A stretch of DNA of 64,000 nucleotides, taken from Hymenobacter piscis. Its GTDB lineage: Bacteria > Bacteroidota > Bacteroidia > Cytophagales > Hymenobacteraceae. The translations under genes were made by a program, and so were the position numbers. Below are positions 1-8,034 of this stretch, one piece after another. A model generated the notes under the pieces. It did no database searches, was not told the DNA's origin, and worked only from the letters and a program-made list of their open reading frames with translations. Every line of letters begins with the position of its first letter. Positions within the stretch are counted from its first letter, which is position 1. The stretch covers positions 1 to 64,000 of the forward strand of contig NZ_JAHHZN010000001.1 of the NCBI RefSeq assembly GCF_018760735.1, read 5' to 3'.

Positions 1-52
1 AAAAAGAGAAAAACTTTTTTTGAAGTGTTGCTCGTTTTCGTGGCCGTACCCC

Positions 53-80
53 CTTCCGGTTGAAGCGGGATGCAAAGGTA
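53..80. repeat. Direct repeat, copy 1 of 2 (promoter-containing)
   Basis: A 28-bp block beginning CTTCCGGTTGAAGCGG recurs at 249-276 with one difference. Read on the minus strand each copy is a -7 box TACCTTTG followed by a conserved downstream stretch. The two copies are 196 bp apart, so this is a duplicated promoter core. Confidence 0.7.
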
Positions 81-102
81 AGCAGCTTTTCGCTTTTTCC
101 AA
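73..102 (-). promoter_or_regulatory. Bacteroidota-type promoter reading leftwards, proximal copy
   Basis: On the minus strand TTG (102-100) is followed by exactly 19 nt and then TACCTTTG (80-73), matching the Bacteroidota housekeeping promoter. It is followed by CA and a C-rich run. The region downstream to the window edge is A/T-rich. The transcript leaves the window to the left. Tandem strong promoters of this form usually precede rRNA operons in the phylum; that identity is inferred. Confidence 0.6.
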
Positions 103-248
103 GAAACCCGAAGAAAAATTTCTTTTTCTTTTTCGGCCTTCTCAGCACCGGCTGCCTTGTTTTCCTTCCTGACAGGAAGAAGCAGGTCAGCGGCGGCGGT
201 TGCACTTTTTCAAGACCCGTTGCCGAGGCAGTCCGGCGGTGAAGAGCG

Positions 249-276
249 CTTCCGGTTGAAGCGGGGTGCAAAGGTA
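249..276. repeat. Direct repeat, copy 2 of 2 (promoter-containing)
   Basis: Second copy of the block at 53-80, again with TACCTTTG at its minus-strand upstream end. It lies upstream of copy 1 in the direction of minus-strand transcription. Confidence 0.7.
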
Positions 277-300
277 GCAAAACTACTTGCTGCTTTGCAA
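269..300 (-). promoter_or_regulatory. Bacteroidota-type promoter reading leftwards, middle copy
   Basis: On the minus strand TTG (300-298), a 21-nt spacer, then TACCTTTG (276-269), followed by the same downstream sequence as the proximal copy. Part of a tandem array of leftward promoters with 73-102 and 376-406. Confidence 0.5.
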
Positions 301-375
301 GCCCGCGGCGAAAATCTTTTTTCAAGCAGTGGCTGCCGAAGCGGCCGGTCCCCTCCGCGTGTCGGATTGGGAGTG

Positions 376-406
376 CAAAAGTGCGGGGTTCGGCCTCAAT
401 ATCCAA
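376..406 (-). promoter_or_regulatory. Degenerate third leftward promoter
   Basis: On the minus strand TTG (406-404), a 20-nt spacer, and CACTTTTG (383-376), one mismatch from TAnnTTTG, followed by CACTCCC, close to the CAyCCC after the two better copies. The first 530 bases of the window contain no gene I can support. Confidence 0.3.
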
Positions 407-530
407 GCCCAGAACTCAACTTATTTGTGGAGGAATTTAACCTTTACCTAGAGTAGGCTGGGTATTAACCTTTTAGCCTCGCCATTAAGTTCACAGAGGT
501 TGGAAGATTTTTCCTCTAGCTTTACTATAT

Positions 531-575
531 CAACTAAAAACCCGGATTACAGAGAGTAATCCGGGTTTTTAGTTG
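531..575 (-). terminator. purA transcription terminator
   Basis: Perfect 20-bp inverted repeat (531-550 and 556-575) with a 5-nt loop. The stem holds CCCGG flanked by A and T runs, so it can work in both directions. It follows the purA stop and would end the rel-fur-STAS-purA transcription unit. Confidence 0.85.
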
Positions 576-593
576 ATTGAAATGTGCTGAAAT

Positions 594-1865
594 TTATGCC
601 ATGTGCAGGGTACTCACCCGATCGGGACCGACGCTGACGATGCTGACGGGCACTTCTAGGCGCTGTTCGAGGAACCGGACGTAGTCTTTCAATTGCTTAG
701 GCAGGGCTTGCGGATCGGTGATTTCCTGGAGATTGGTCCGCCAGCCGGGCAGGGTTTCGTATACCGGCGTCAGCTTTTCCAGGTCGCCGTGGTCGGGCAG
801 GTGGTCGGTTTTCGCGCCGCCGGGCAGTTCGTAGTGAGTGCAGACGCGGATTTCGTCAAATTCATCGAGCACATCGGCCTTCATGAGGTGAATCTCGGTA
901 ACGCCATTCAGCATGATGCTGTAGCGTAGGGCGGGCAGATCAATCCAGCCGCAGCGGCGCGGGCGGCCGGTGGTGGAGCCGAACTCGCGGCCGGCCTGGC
1001 GGATCTGTTCCCCTACCCCATCGTGCAGCTCCGTGGGGAACGGCCCGCTGCCTACGCGGGTACAGTAGGCTTTGCTGATGCCGTATACCTTATCTATATG
1101 ACGCGGCGCAATCCCGAGGCCGGTACAGGCCCCGGCTACAATCGTGCTCGATGAGGTCACATAAGGATACGTGCCGAAATCAATATCGAGCATGGAGCCC
1201 TGAGCGCCTTCGGCCAGCACGTTCTTGCCCTGGCGGAGCAAGTCGTTGAGCAGGTATTCGGTGTCGGTGAGCTGGAGGGTACGCAGGAATTCGACGGCGG
1301 AAAAGAAATCGGCCTCGAATTCTTCAATTTCGAGGCCGCGGCCGTGGAATTCGGCAATGGTGGCGTGACGAGCAACGGCCTCCTGATAACGTTCCCGGAA
1401 GTCGGGCAACAGGATATCGCCGACACGCAGGCCGGTGCGGCCGATTTTGTCCTGGTACGTGGGACCAATGCCTTTCAGCGTCGAGCCGATTTTGCTGCCG
1501 CCGCGGGCTTCTTCGCTGATGCGGTCGAGGGCGCGGTGCGAGGGCAGGATTAACTGAGCCTTGCGGGAGATGTAAAGGTTCTGCCCCCAGTTTACGCCCC
1601 GGTCAGTGAGTTTCTGGAGCTCCTGGCGAAATACGACGGGGTCGAGTACCACGCCATTACCGACTACATTAATAATGTGCGGGTGAAAAATCCCGGATGG
1701 CACCTGGTGCAGCACGTGCTTGATCCCATCGAAAGTGAGGGTATGACCGGCATTGGGGCCACCCTGGAAACGGGCTACTACATCGTAAGTGGGAGCCAGC
1801 ACATCGACAATCTTGCCTTTGCCTTCATCTCCCCACTGTAGTCCTACTAGTACATCAACGGGCAT
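594..1865 (-). CDS. purA: Adenylosuccinate synthetase
   Basis: Makes adenylosuccinate from IMP, aspartate and GTP, the first committed step of AMP synthesis, in the cytoplasm. The 423-residue protein has the family length. It opens with the signature WGDEGKGK at residues 11-18 (catalytic Asp13) and GGPNAGHT at about 36-42 with catalytic His41; GTYPYVTSSST lies mid-protein. The start ATG overlaps the stop of the upstream STAS gene by one base (TAATG), which implies translational coupling. It is the last gene before the hairpin at 531-575. Identification is secure. Confidence 0.97.
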   Translation of the reverse strand: MPVDVLVGLQWGDEGKGKIVDVLAPTYDVVARFQGGPNAGHTLTFDGIKHVLHQVPSGIFHPHIINVVGNGVVLDPVVFRQELQKLTDRGVNWGQNLYISRKAQLILPSHRALDRISEEARGGSKIGSTLKGIGPTYQDKIGRTGLRVGDILLPDFRERYQEAVARHATIAEFHGRGLEIEEFEADFFSAVEFLRTLQLTDTEYLLNDLLRQGKNVLAEGAQGSMLDIDFGTYPYVTSSSTIVAGACTGLGIAPRHIDKVYGISKAYCTRVGSGPFPTELHDGVGEQIRQAGREFGSTTGRPRRCGWIDLPALRYSIMLNGVTEIHLMKADVLDEFDEIRVCTHYELPGGAKTDHLPDHGDLEKLTPVYETLPGWRTNLQEITDPQALPKQLKDYVRFLEQRLEVPVSIVSVGPDRVSTLHMA

Positions 1866-2212
1866 TAGTTCGCGGCTTTCAGAAGTTGGGCGGCCGACGT
1901 ATCATCGTCCGCAACAGAAAAAATAGCGTTCAGTTTGGTCAGGGCCAGCATTTTGCGGGGGTGGTCGGCGGGGTTAATGAGCACCAGTTCCCCACCGCGG
2001 CTACGGAACTTGGTCAGCAACGATACCAGCACGCCAATACCGGTGCTATTGATGTAGCGAATGCCCGACAGATCGACGGCACAGTGGAGCAATTCCTCGC
2101 CCAAGTGCTGATCGATGTTCTGGAGTAGCTGCTGGGTATCGGGGCTGCCGATCAGGTCGCCGGAAAGGCGCACGAAGAGAATACCGTCCTGGACGGCGGA
2201 GTCAGTTTTCAT
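1865..2212 (-). CDS. STAS-domain protein (anti-sigma-factor-antagonist-like)
   Basis: A 115-residue single STAS domain of the anti-anti-sigma type. It starts MKTDSAVQDG and contains NSTGIGVLVSLL, where the family normally has the phosphorylatable serine (INSTGIG). Such proteins bind anti-sigma kinases or act in phosphorelay switches. No partner kinase or sigma factor is visible nearby. The chosen ATG at 2212 overlaps the fur stop by 4 nt (ATGA); a longer reading to 2254 would overlap fur further and is not needed. Its end abuts purA, so the three genes form a tight operon. Confidence 0.85.
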   Translation of the reverse strand: MKTDSAVQDGILFVRLSGDLIGSPDTQQLLQNIDQHLGEELLHCAVDLSGIRYINSTGIGVLVSLLTKFRSRGGELVLINPADHPRKMLALTKLNAIFSVADDDTSAAQLLKAAN

Positions 2213-2697
2213 TCGGCTTGAGAGTGGGCGGCTTTGGCGCGGCAGTCGCCGCATACGCCATAAAGGTTTAAAGAGTGGTGCAAGATATGGAAGTTGAGTA
2301 ACTCCCCGACCATGGTTTGAATGCCGTGAATGCGCGGGTCGCAGAACTCTACCACCTTATGGCACTCGGTGCAGATGACGTGGTCGTGCTGGCGGTAGCC
2401 GTAGCTTTTCTCATACTGGGCCAGGTTGCGCCCGAACTGGTGCTTGCTTACAAGACCATGCTCCACCAACAAGTCGAGGGTGTTGTAGACGGTGGCCCGG
2501 CTTACCTGCAGGCCCTGCTCCTTCATGCCGGCATACAGCTCTTCCACGTCGAAGTGTCCGGTGCGGGAGTAAATTTCTTCCAGAATGGCGTAGCGTTCCG
2601 ATGTTTTGCGCAGGCCCTTATTTTCGAGGTAGGCCGTGAAAATCTTCTTCACCTCCTCGTACTTTTCCTTATCCAGGTGCTTTTCTGAAACTGCCAT
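2209..2697 (-). CDS. Fur-family transcriptional regulator
   Basis: A 162-residue winged-helix metalloregulator. The N-terminal DNA-binding part contains TSERYAILEEI and SRATVYNTLDLLVEHGLV. The C-terminal part has the HDH metal motif at about 104-106 and two CxxC pairs (Cys109/112 and Cys149/152) for structural zinc. Whether it senses iron, zinc or peroxide cannot be read from sequence. It overlaps the STAS gene by 4 nt and shares that operon with purA, an arrangement that links metal or redox sensing to purine synthesis only by position. Confidence 0.92.
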   Translation of the reverse strand: MAVSEKHLDKEKYEEVKKIFTAYLENKGLRKTSERYAILEEIYSRTGHFDVEELYAGMKEQGLQVSRATVYNTLDLLVEHGLVSKHQFGRNLAQYEKSYGYRQHDHVICTECHKVVEFCDPRIHGIQTMVGELLNFHILHHSLNLYGVCGDCRAKAAHSQAE

Positions 2698-2841
2698 AAT
2701 GAGTCCTTCTATATAAGGAGTGAAAACCGGGTAATCCGACGCGGGAGCCGTTTGCTACACACAGGAGTAACAGACCGGCCACGGCGCTTTACTTGTACTG
2801 TTTTATGCGCCCGGTTTTGAGAAATACTATTTAAGACCAAC

Positions 2842-5049
2842 TCAGGAATCGAAGCGTTCCACCGTGAGCACACCGCTGACCTTGCTCAGACGCTGAATGA
2901 GGCGGTCGAGATGGGCTGTATCGTTTACGAATACCATGATCTGGCCCTCGAAGATACCGTCGTTGGAGTCCATGGTAATGGAGCGCATGTTCACCTTGAG
3001 GCTGGTGCTGATGATGCGCGTCACGTCGTTGACCAGCCCTACCCTATCCGAGCCCTTGATGCGGATGCCGGCCAGGAAGGCCAGTTCCAGTTGCTCCGTC
3101 CATTTGGCGCGCACGATGCGGTTGCCGTAGTTCGACATCATCTGCACGGCCTTGGGGCAGGAGGTGCGATGGATGACGATGCCTTTATCCGTTTCAAAGC
3201 CGAACACGTCGTCGCCGGGAATGGGGTTGCAGCAGGGGGCAATGGTGTAATCGAACTTATCGGTCCGCTCCCCAATCACCAGCATGTTGGCATTTACGCC
3301 ACGCACCTTCTGCACCTCGTGGTCGAAGGCCCGGGGCTCGAGGCGGGAAGGCAGGCGCGGGGCTTCGCCGGGCCCGTCGAAGAGGCTCTTCACGATTTCG
3401 CGGCCGTCAAGTTGCCCAATGGCCACCCGGTAAAAAAACTCCTGCTGACCGGCTGTATTAAAATGGGCCAGCAACCGGTTCAGGTTGTCCTGGGTGTTTT
3501 CGACGCCCAGCAGCTCCAGGCGCTTCTCTACCAGGAAGCGTCCATCTTCGGACTTCGCTTTGCGGTCGTCGCGGAGCCAGTCCTTGATGCGGGTACGGGC
3601 CTTGGAGGTAGTCACGTACTGGAGCCATTCTTCGGTGGGCTTCTGCTTCTGCGAGGTCAGAATTTCTACCTGGTCGCCGTTGCGCAGCTTATAACTCAGG
3701 GGCTGCAACTTCTGGTTGACCTTGGCTCCGAGGCATTGCAGACCAATATGGGTGTGAATCTCGAAGGCAAAATCGAGGGCCGTGGCCTTGTCGGGCAGAA
3801 TGATAAGCTTGCCCTTGGGCGTAAAGGCGTACACCTCCTTCACGAACAGGTTCTGGCGGAACTCATCCATGAATTCGAGGGCGCTGGAATTATTGGTTTC
3901 CAGCATCTCGCGCACCTTGTTAATCCAGGCTTCGAGGGTTGATTCAGGCTGGGGCGCACCGGTGTCCTTGTACTTCCAGTGGGCGGCGTAGCCCTTCTCG
4001 GCAATGTCGTCCATACGGCGGCTCCGGATCTGAACTTCCACCCATTGCCCGGCGCGCGACATAACGGTGGTGTGCAGGCTCTCGTAGCCGTTGGCCTTGG
4101 GCGTACTCACCCAGTCGCGCAGGCGGTCGGGGTTGGGCTGGTAGAAATCCGTGACGATGCTGTACACCTGCCAGCAGGCCGCTTTTTCCTGCTCCGGGGG
4201 CACGTCCAGAATCACGCGGATGGCAAACAGATCGTACACCTCATCGAAGGTGATGTTCTGCTTGCGCATCTTTTTGAGGATGGAATAAATGCTCTTGGGC
4301 CGGCCCTTCACCTCGTACTCGAATCCCTGGGCGTTCAGCTCCTCATCAATAGGCTGCACGAACTCCTTAATAAAGCGGTTGCGCGAGGTGCGGCTCTGGC
4401 GGACCTGGTTTACCAGCTCTTGGTACACATCGGTGTCGGTATACTTCAGGTAGAGGTCTTCGAGCTCCGTTTTGATGGCGTACAGACCCAGGCGGTGGGC
4501 CAGCGGAGCGTAGAGATAAATGGTTTCGGAGGCAATTTTGAGCTGCTTGTGGCGCGGCATCGAGTCCAGCGTCCGCATGTTGTGCAGGCGGTCGGCCAGC
4601 TTGATGAGAATCACCCGCACGTCGTCGGAGAGGGTGAGCAGCATCTTGCGAAAGTTCTCGGCCTGCTCGGAAGTGCCGTAGTCGAAGACGCCGGAAATCT
4701 TGGTAAGTCCGTCCACGATGCGCGCCACCTTGGGCCCGAACTCGCGGTTGACGTCGGCCACTTCCCAGGGCGTGTCCTCCACCACGTCGTGCAGCAGGGC
4801 CGAAACGATGCTGGTGGTACCGAGGCCGATTTCCTCCACCACAATCTGAGCCACGGCCAGCGGGTGCAGAATGTAGGGTTCCCCCGACTTGCGGCGCATT
4901 TCCTTGTGCGCCTCGAGGGAAGTGTTAAAGGCTTTCTTGATAAGCTTGGCGTCGCCCTCCTTCAGGGAAGGCTTGGCCGTGCGGAGCAGGCGGCGGTAGT
5001 GGCGCAGAATTTCCTGACGCTCTGCTTCGGGGTCAATGACAGTGGACAT
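2842..5049 (-). CDS. rel: Bifunctional (p)ppGpp synthetase/hydrolase, RelA/SpoT family
   Basis: Makes and degrades the alarmone (p)ppGpp in the stringent response. The 735-residue protein has the full RSH architecture: HD hydrolase domain with HDVVEDT at about 87-93 and RLHNMRTLDSM, synthetase domain with NGYESLHTTV, TGS domain in the middle, and a C-terminal ACT domain. Both catalytic halves look intact. I chose the ATG at 5049 (MSTVIDPEAE) over an in-frame ATG at 5079, because family members start close to this point. A 144-nt gap separates it from fur, so it may be transcribed separately. Confidence 0.95.
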   Translation of the reverse strand: MSTVIDPEAERQEILRHYRRLLRTAKPSLKEGDAKLIKKAFNTSLEAHKEMRRKSGEPYILHPLAVAQIVVEEIGLGTTSIVSALLHDVVEDTPWEVADVNREFGPKVARIVDGLTKISGVFDYGTSEQAENFRKMLLTLSDDVRVILIKLADRLHNMRTLDSMPRHKQLKIASETIYLYAPLAHRLGLYAIKTELEDLYLKYTDTDVYQELVNQVRQSRTSRNRFIKEFVQPIDEELNAQGFEYEVKGRPKSIYSILKKMRKQNITFDEVYDLFAIRVILDVPPEQEKAACWQVYSIVTDFYQPNPDRLRDWVSTPKANGYESLHTTVMSRAGQWVEVQIRSRRMDDIAEKGYAAHWKYKDTGAPQPESTLEAWINKVREMLETNNSSALEFMDEFRQNLFVKEVYAFTPKGKLIILPDKATALDFAFEIHTHIGLQCLGAKVNQKLQPLSYKLRNGDQVEILTSQKQKPTEEWLQYVTTSKARTRIKDWLRDDRKAKSEDGRFLVEKRLELLGVENTQDNLNRLLAHFNTAGQQEFFYRVAIGQLDGREIVKSLFDGPGEAPRLPSRLEPRAFDHEVQKVRGVNANMLVIGERTDKFDYTIAPCCNPIPGDDVFGFETDKGIVIHRTSCPKAVQMMSNYGNRIVRAKWTEQLELAFLAGIRIKGSDRVGLVNDVTRIISTSLKVNMRSITMDSNDGIFEGQIMVFVNDTAHLDRLIQRLSKVSGVLTVERFDS

Positions 5050-5304
5050 GGTAGGCGGGTGGCACCCCATGGTGCCCAAAATACAGGTAACGAAGGTACG
5101 GCCTGTGGCGGTAGAAACCCGTGCCCGACGGCGCGAAACCAGTTGTGGCAGTAGAACAATAATAGCCCGGGACTGGTGCAGATCATGACCTGCTCAACGC
5201 AGAAACCCATGGTTTACAATCAGGGACCGGGGTTACGTTGTTTTGGATACAGCGTTTTCGTCGGCCAAGGCCAAACAGGTCGGGCGGGTCAGCAGAAAAT
5301 TTCA
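5050..5304. other. Intergenic stretch between rel and tRNA-Leu
   Basis: Together with the tRNA promoter that follows, about 310 bases without a supported gene. It holds the upstream region of rel on the minus strand. I see no conserved ORF, RNA gene or long repeat in it. Confidence 0.5.
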
Positions 5305-5335
5305 TTGGTTATTTGCCGGCACTTGCGTAGTTTTG
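5305..5335 (+). promoter_or_regulatory. Promoter of tRNA-Leu
   Basis: TTG at 5305-5307, a 20-nt spacer, and TAGTTTTG at 5328-5335 match the Bacteroidota TTG/TAnnTTTG promoter. The tRNA begins 26 nt further on. Confidence 0.65.
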
Positions 5336-5361
5336 CGCCCCCGAGGTAAACGACCTCCGAC

Positions 5362-5443
5362 GCGGATGTGGCGAAATTGGTAGACGTGCCAGACTTAGGA
5401 TCTGGTGCCGCAAGGCGTGTGGGTTCGAGTCCCTCCATCCGCA
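5362..5443 (+). tRNA. tRNA-Leu (anticodon TAG)
   Basis: The acceptor arms GCGGATG and CATCCGC pair perfectly. The anticodon stem CCAGA/TCTGG encloses the loop CTTAGGA, giving anticodon TAG, which reads CUA-type leucine codons. A long variable arm (type II) and the T-loop motif GGTTCGAGTCC are present. The 3' CCA is not encoded. The gene sits directly upstream of the intergenic palindrome at 5447-5551 and the trigger factor gene. Confidence 0.95.
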
Positions 5444-5446
5444 CAA

Positions 5447-5551
5447 TTAGTATTGGGTAGTTGGTATTGAGTAGTTAGAAGACGCTTTGCCGTCTCAAAC
5501 AAGCCGCTGGAATGTCTTGCTAACTACTCAATATTAACTACCCAATACTAT
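5447..5551. repeat. Long imperfect palindrome with heptad arms
   Basis: The left arm (about 5447-5485) is built from 7-bp words related to GTATTGG and GTAGTTG. The right arm (about 5514-5551) is their complement (CTAACTACTC, TAACTACCCA). About 28 nt of unrelated sequence form the apex. It could act as terminator for the tRNA and lies just before trigger factor. It belongs to the palindrome class described in the findings. Confidence 0.75.
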
Positions 5552-5587
5552 TTACCCCAACGTAGTACCCTTAACCGACCCTTAGTT

Positions 5588-6916
5588 TTGGACATTACCC
5601 TCGACAAGAAAGACGACCAGCTCCATGCCATCCTGACAGTGAACCTCACGGAGGCTGACTATGCCACGGCCGTAGAGAGCAAGCTGAAGGAATACAGCAA
5701 AAAAGCGCAGATCAAAGGGTTCCGCCCGGGCAAAGTGCCGGTTACGCTGGTGCGCAAAATGTACGGCAAAGGCATTCTGGTGGAAGAAATCAACGGTTTG
5801 CTCGGCAAATCGGTGGATGAGTACATCAAGAGCAACGACCTCAAAATCCTGGGTGAGCCTCTGCCCGTAGCTTCCGATATCGATTTTGATACCCAGAAGG
5901 ACTACGCGTTTCAGTTCGAGCTGGGCCTGCTGCCCGACTTCGAGCTGCCCGCCGACCAAGCCCTGACCGTGGACCGCCACAAGGTGACCCTCGACGAGAA
6001 TACGCTGAAGGAAACCTACGAGCAGCTGGAGCGCCAGTTCGGCGAAACCGAGGAAGCCGAAACCGCCGAAGCTGGTGACTACCTGGTCGGCAAGCTCAAA
6101 AAGGCCGACGAGGAAGGTGAAGGCCGCATGGTGATGCTGCCCACCGCCAAGCTCAAGAACGACGCCGACAAATTCGTGGGTGCCAAGACTGAGGACGTGA
6201 TTACGTTCGACCTGAAAAACGCCTTCGATGGCGACGCTACCGCCATTGCTGGCTTCACTGGCATGAGCAAGGAGGAAGCCGGTTCGCTGGAAGGCGACTA
6301 CACCCTGACCGTGGACAAAGTGCAGCGCACTACGCCCGCCGAGTTCAACCAGGAGTTGTTCGACAAAGTATTCGGCAAGGACATCGTCACGTCGAAGGAA
6401 GATTTCGACGAGAAGGTGAACTCCACCGTGATGGAGAACTACGACCGGGAGGCCGATAACCTGATGAATCGTCAGCTTATTGACAAAATGCTGGAGAACA
6501 CCAGCATCGAAATTCCCAAGGAGTTCTTCAAGAAGTGGCTTCTGCGCGCCAACGAAGGCAAGCTGACCACCGAGCAGATTGAGGAGCACTACGACGACTA
6601 CGAGAAGGAGCTCAAGTGGTCGATGATCCGCAACAAGGTGGTGGAAGCCAACGAGCTGAAGGTATCGAACGAGGAAATCGTGGACCGCACGATGCAGAAA
6701 ATCCTGGGTCAGTTCAACATGGAAATGACGCCCGAGCTTGAAGAGTCGGTGCGTGGTTTCGCCGACAACTTCCTGCGTCAGGAGAACGGCAAGAACTACG
6801 TACAGGAGTACGAAGCCATTCTGGCAGAAAAAGTACTGGAAAACCTGCGCGGCAAAGTTGTTGTTAACGACAACGAGATTACGGCCGAGGACTTCCGCAA
6901 TCAGAACGCCGGCTAA
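5588..6916 (+). CDS. tig: Trigger factor, ribosome-associated chaperone
   Basis: Binds the ribosome exit tunnel and shields nascent chains. The 442-residue protein carries the ribosome-binding signature GFRPGKVP at 44-51, a central region corresponding to the diverged FKBP-like domain, and a long helical C-terminal arm. The best start is TTG at 5588, giving MDITLDKKDD, which matches how family members begin; no in-frame ATG exists nearby upstream. It is followed by a strong hairpin terminator and then clpP and clpX, the conserved tig-clpP-clpX order. Confidence 0.95.
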   Translation: MDITLDKKDDQLHAILTVNLTEADYATAVESKLKEYSKKAQIKGFRPGKVPVTLVRKMYGKGILVEEINGLLGKSVDEYIKSNDLKILGEPLPVASDIDFDTQKDYAFQFELGLLPDFELPADQALTVDRHKVTLDENTLKETYEQLERQFGETEEAETAEAGDYLVGKLKKADEEGEGRMVMLPTAKLKNDADKFVGAKTEDVITFDLKNAFDGDATAIAGFTGMSKEEAGSLEGDYTLTVDKVQRTTPAEFNQELFDKVFGKDIVTSKEDFDEKVNSTVMENYDREADNLMNRQLIDKMLENTSIEIPKEFFKKWLLRANEGKLTTEQIEEHYDDYEKELKWSMIRNKVVEANELKVSNEEIVDRTMQKILGQFNMEMTPELEESVRGFADNFLRQENGKNYVQEYEAILAEKVLENLRGKVVVNDNEITAEDFRNQNAG

Positions 6917-6943
6917 CCGCTGCCGTTCTTCCGGTTTTCGAAC

Positions 6944-6986
6944 CAACAAAAAAAGCCCTTACCTGACGTAAGGGCTTTTTTTGTTG
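6944..6986 (+). terminator. tig terminator
   Basis: An 18-bp perfect inverted repeat (6944-6961 and 6969-6986) around AAGCCCTTA, flanked by runs of A and T, 27 nt after the trigger factor stop. It separates tig from clpP. Confidence 0.9.
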
Positions 6987-7104
6987 AGAAGTGAGAGATT
7001 AGATATAAGAAGTGAGATGGACGACTTTGTGTGGTTCCTGTCTGTCTCACTTCTCATATCTTGCCTCTCACTTCTTTACTCTCACCTCTAACCTCTCACT
7101 TCTA
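6983..7104. repeat. Imperfect palindrome with GAGAAGT-type tandem arms
   Basis: The left arm repeats words such as GAGAAGT and AAGAAGTGAGA. The right arm carries the complements (CTCACTTCTC, CTCTCACTTCT) several times. It fills the whole space between the tig terminator and clpP. Confidence 0.65.
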
Positions 7105-7112
7105 TTTCCCCC

Positions 7113-7820
7113 ATGCTGAATAAACAAGAGTTCCGCAAGTTCGCCGTGAAAGGCCAGGGCCTGAATGGTCTGGGCGTTGACCAATACATCCAGCACGTAG
7201 AAGGCCAGACCCGTGGCGGCCTGATCATGCCCACCGGCATGACCCGCTCGGTGATTGAGGAGCGTCCCACGCGCTTTGCCGAAATTGACGTGTTCTCCCG
7301 CCTGATCATGGACCGCATCGTGTTCCTGGGCACGGCCGTCGACGACTACATCGCCAACATCCTGACGGCCCAGATGCTGTTTCTGGAGTCGGTGGATGCT
7401 AAGAAGGACATCCTGCTCTACATCAACTCGCCCGGCGGCTCGGTGTACGCCGGCCTGGGCATCTACGACACGATGCAGTACGTGAACCCCGACGTGGCCA
7501 CCATCTGCACCGGCCTGGCCGCCTCCATGGGCGCCGTGCTGCTGGCCGGCGGGGCCAAAGACAAGCGCTCGGCGCTGCCCCACTCCCGGGTAATGATTCA
7601 CCAGCCCTCGGGCGGGGCCCAGGGTCAGTCGACGGACATTGAAATCACGGCCCGTGAGATTCTCAAGCTCAAGAAGGAGCTCTACGACATTCTGGCCAAG
7701 CACACCGGTAAAACCTACCAGGAAATCTACGACAACTCGGAGCGCGACTACTGGATGCGCGCCGATGAAGCCAAGGAATACGGCCTCATCGACGAGGTGC
7801 TCGAGAAGAAAAGCGCCTAA
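7113..7820 (+). CDS. clpP: ATP-dependent Clp protease proteolytic subunit
   Basis: Serine peptidase of the ClpXP and ClpAP complexes. The catalytic serine is in GLAASMG (Ser138) and the histidine in [12 protein letters not shown] (His163). At 235 residues it is longer than the roughly 200 of most ClpP proteins because of about 40 extra N-terminal residues ([10 protein letters not shown]...). A second possible start is the Met in [10 protein letters not shown] at about residue 39, close to the usual processed N-terminus. It lies between trigger factor and clpX, its ATPase partner. Confidence 0.96.
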   Translation: MLNKQEFRKFAVKGQGLNGLGVDQYIQHVEGQTRGGLIMPTGMTRSVIEERPTRFAEIDVFSRLIMDRIVFLGTAVDDYIANILTAQMLFLESVDAKKDILLYINSPGGSVYAGLGIYDTMQYVNPDVATICTGLAASMGAVLLAGGAKDKRSALPHSRVMIHQPSGGAQGQSTDIEITAREILKLKKELYDILAKHTGKTYQEIYDNSERDYWMRADEAKEYGLIDEVLEKKSA

Positions 7821-7884
7821 GCTTTTTTGATGCGCGCCCCTTCCGGCTTCTCCGACAGGACGCTCTTCCGGAAGGCAGACCACC

Positions 7885-7910
7885 AAAAAGCCCGCTTCGG
7901 CGGGCTTTTT
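7885..7910 (+). terminator. clpP terminator
   Basis: Stem GCCCGC/GCGGGC with a TTCG tetraloop and flanking A and T runs, 64 nt after the clpP stop. clpX then has its own promoter. Confidence 0.9.
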
Positions 7911-7953
7911 TGTTTAAAGTAGAGGCAACCTCAACGGCACGTTTTCACCTCTG

Positions 7954-7980
7954 TTGGGCGTTAGGCTTTTCGTACCTTTG
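7954..7980 (+). promoter_or_regulatory. clpX promoter
   Basis: TACCTTTG at 7973-7980 matches the -7 consensus TAnnTTTG; TTG at 7954-7956 is a candidate -33 with a slightly short 16-nt spacer. The clpX ATG is 54 nt downstream. Confidence 0.55.
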
Positions 7981-8034
7981 AGGTAGGTTTGGGTAAATAC
8001 CCTTCTTCCTCCCCATCAGCGAGTTCCTTTGGCA

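Noticed and set aside
60..456. Two short overlapping open frames on the plus strand near the left edge
   Set aside because: They run against the tandem leftward promoters, have no recognisable domain and contain low-complexity A/T runs; most likely non-coding.
2911..3942. Long plus-strand open frame antisense to rel, and similar long antisense frames opposite tsaD, tamB, rpsA, cphA and the TonB receptor
   Set aside because: Long antisense frames are expected in G+C-rich coding sequence; their translations are His/Val/Gly/Leu-rich without domains, and the opposite strand encodes a well-conserved protein.
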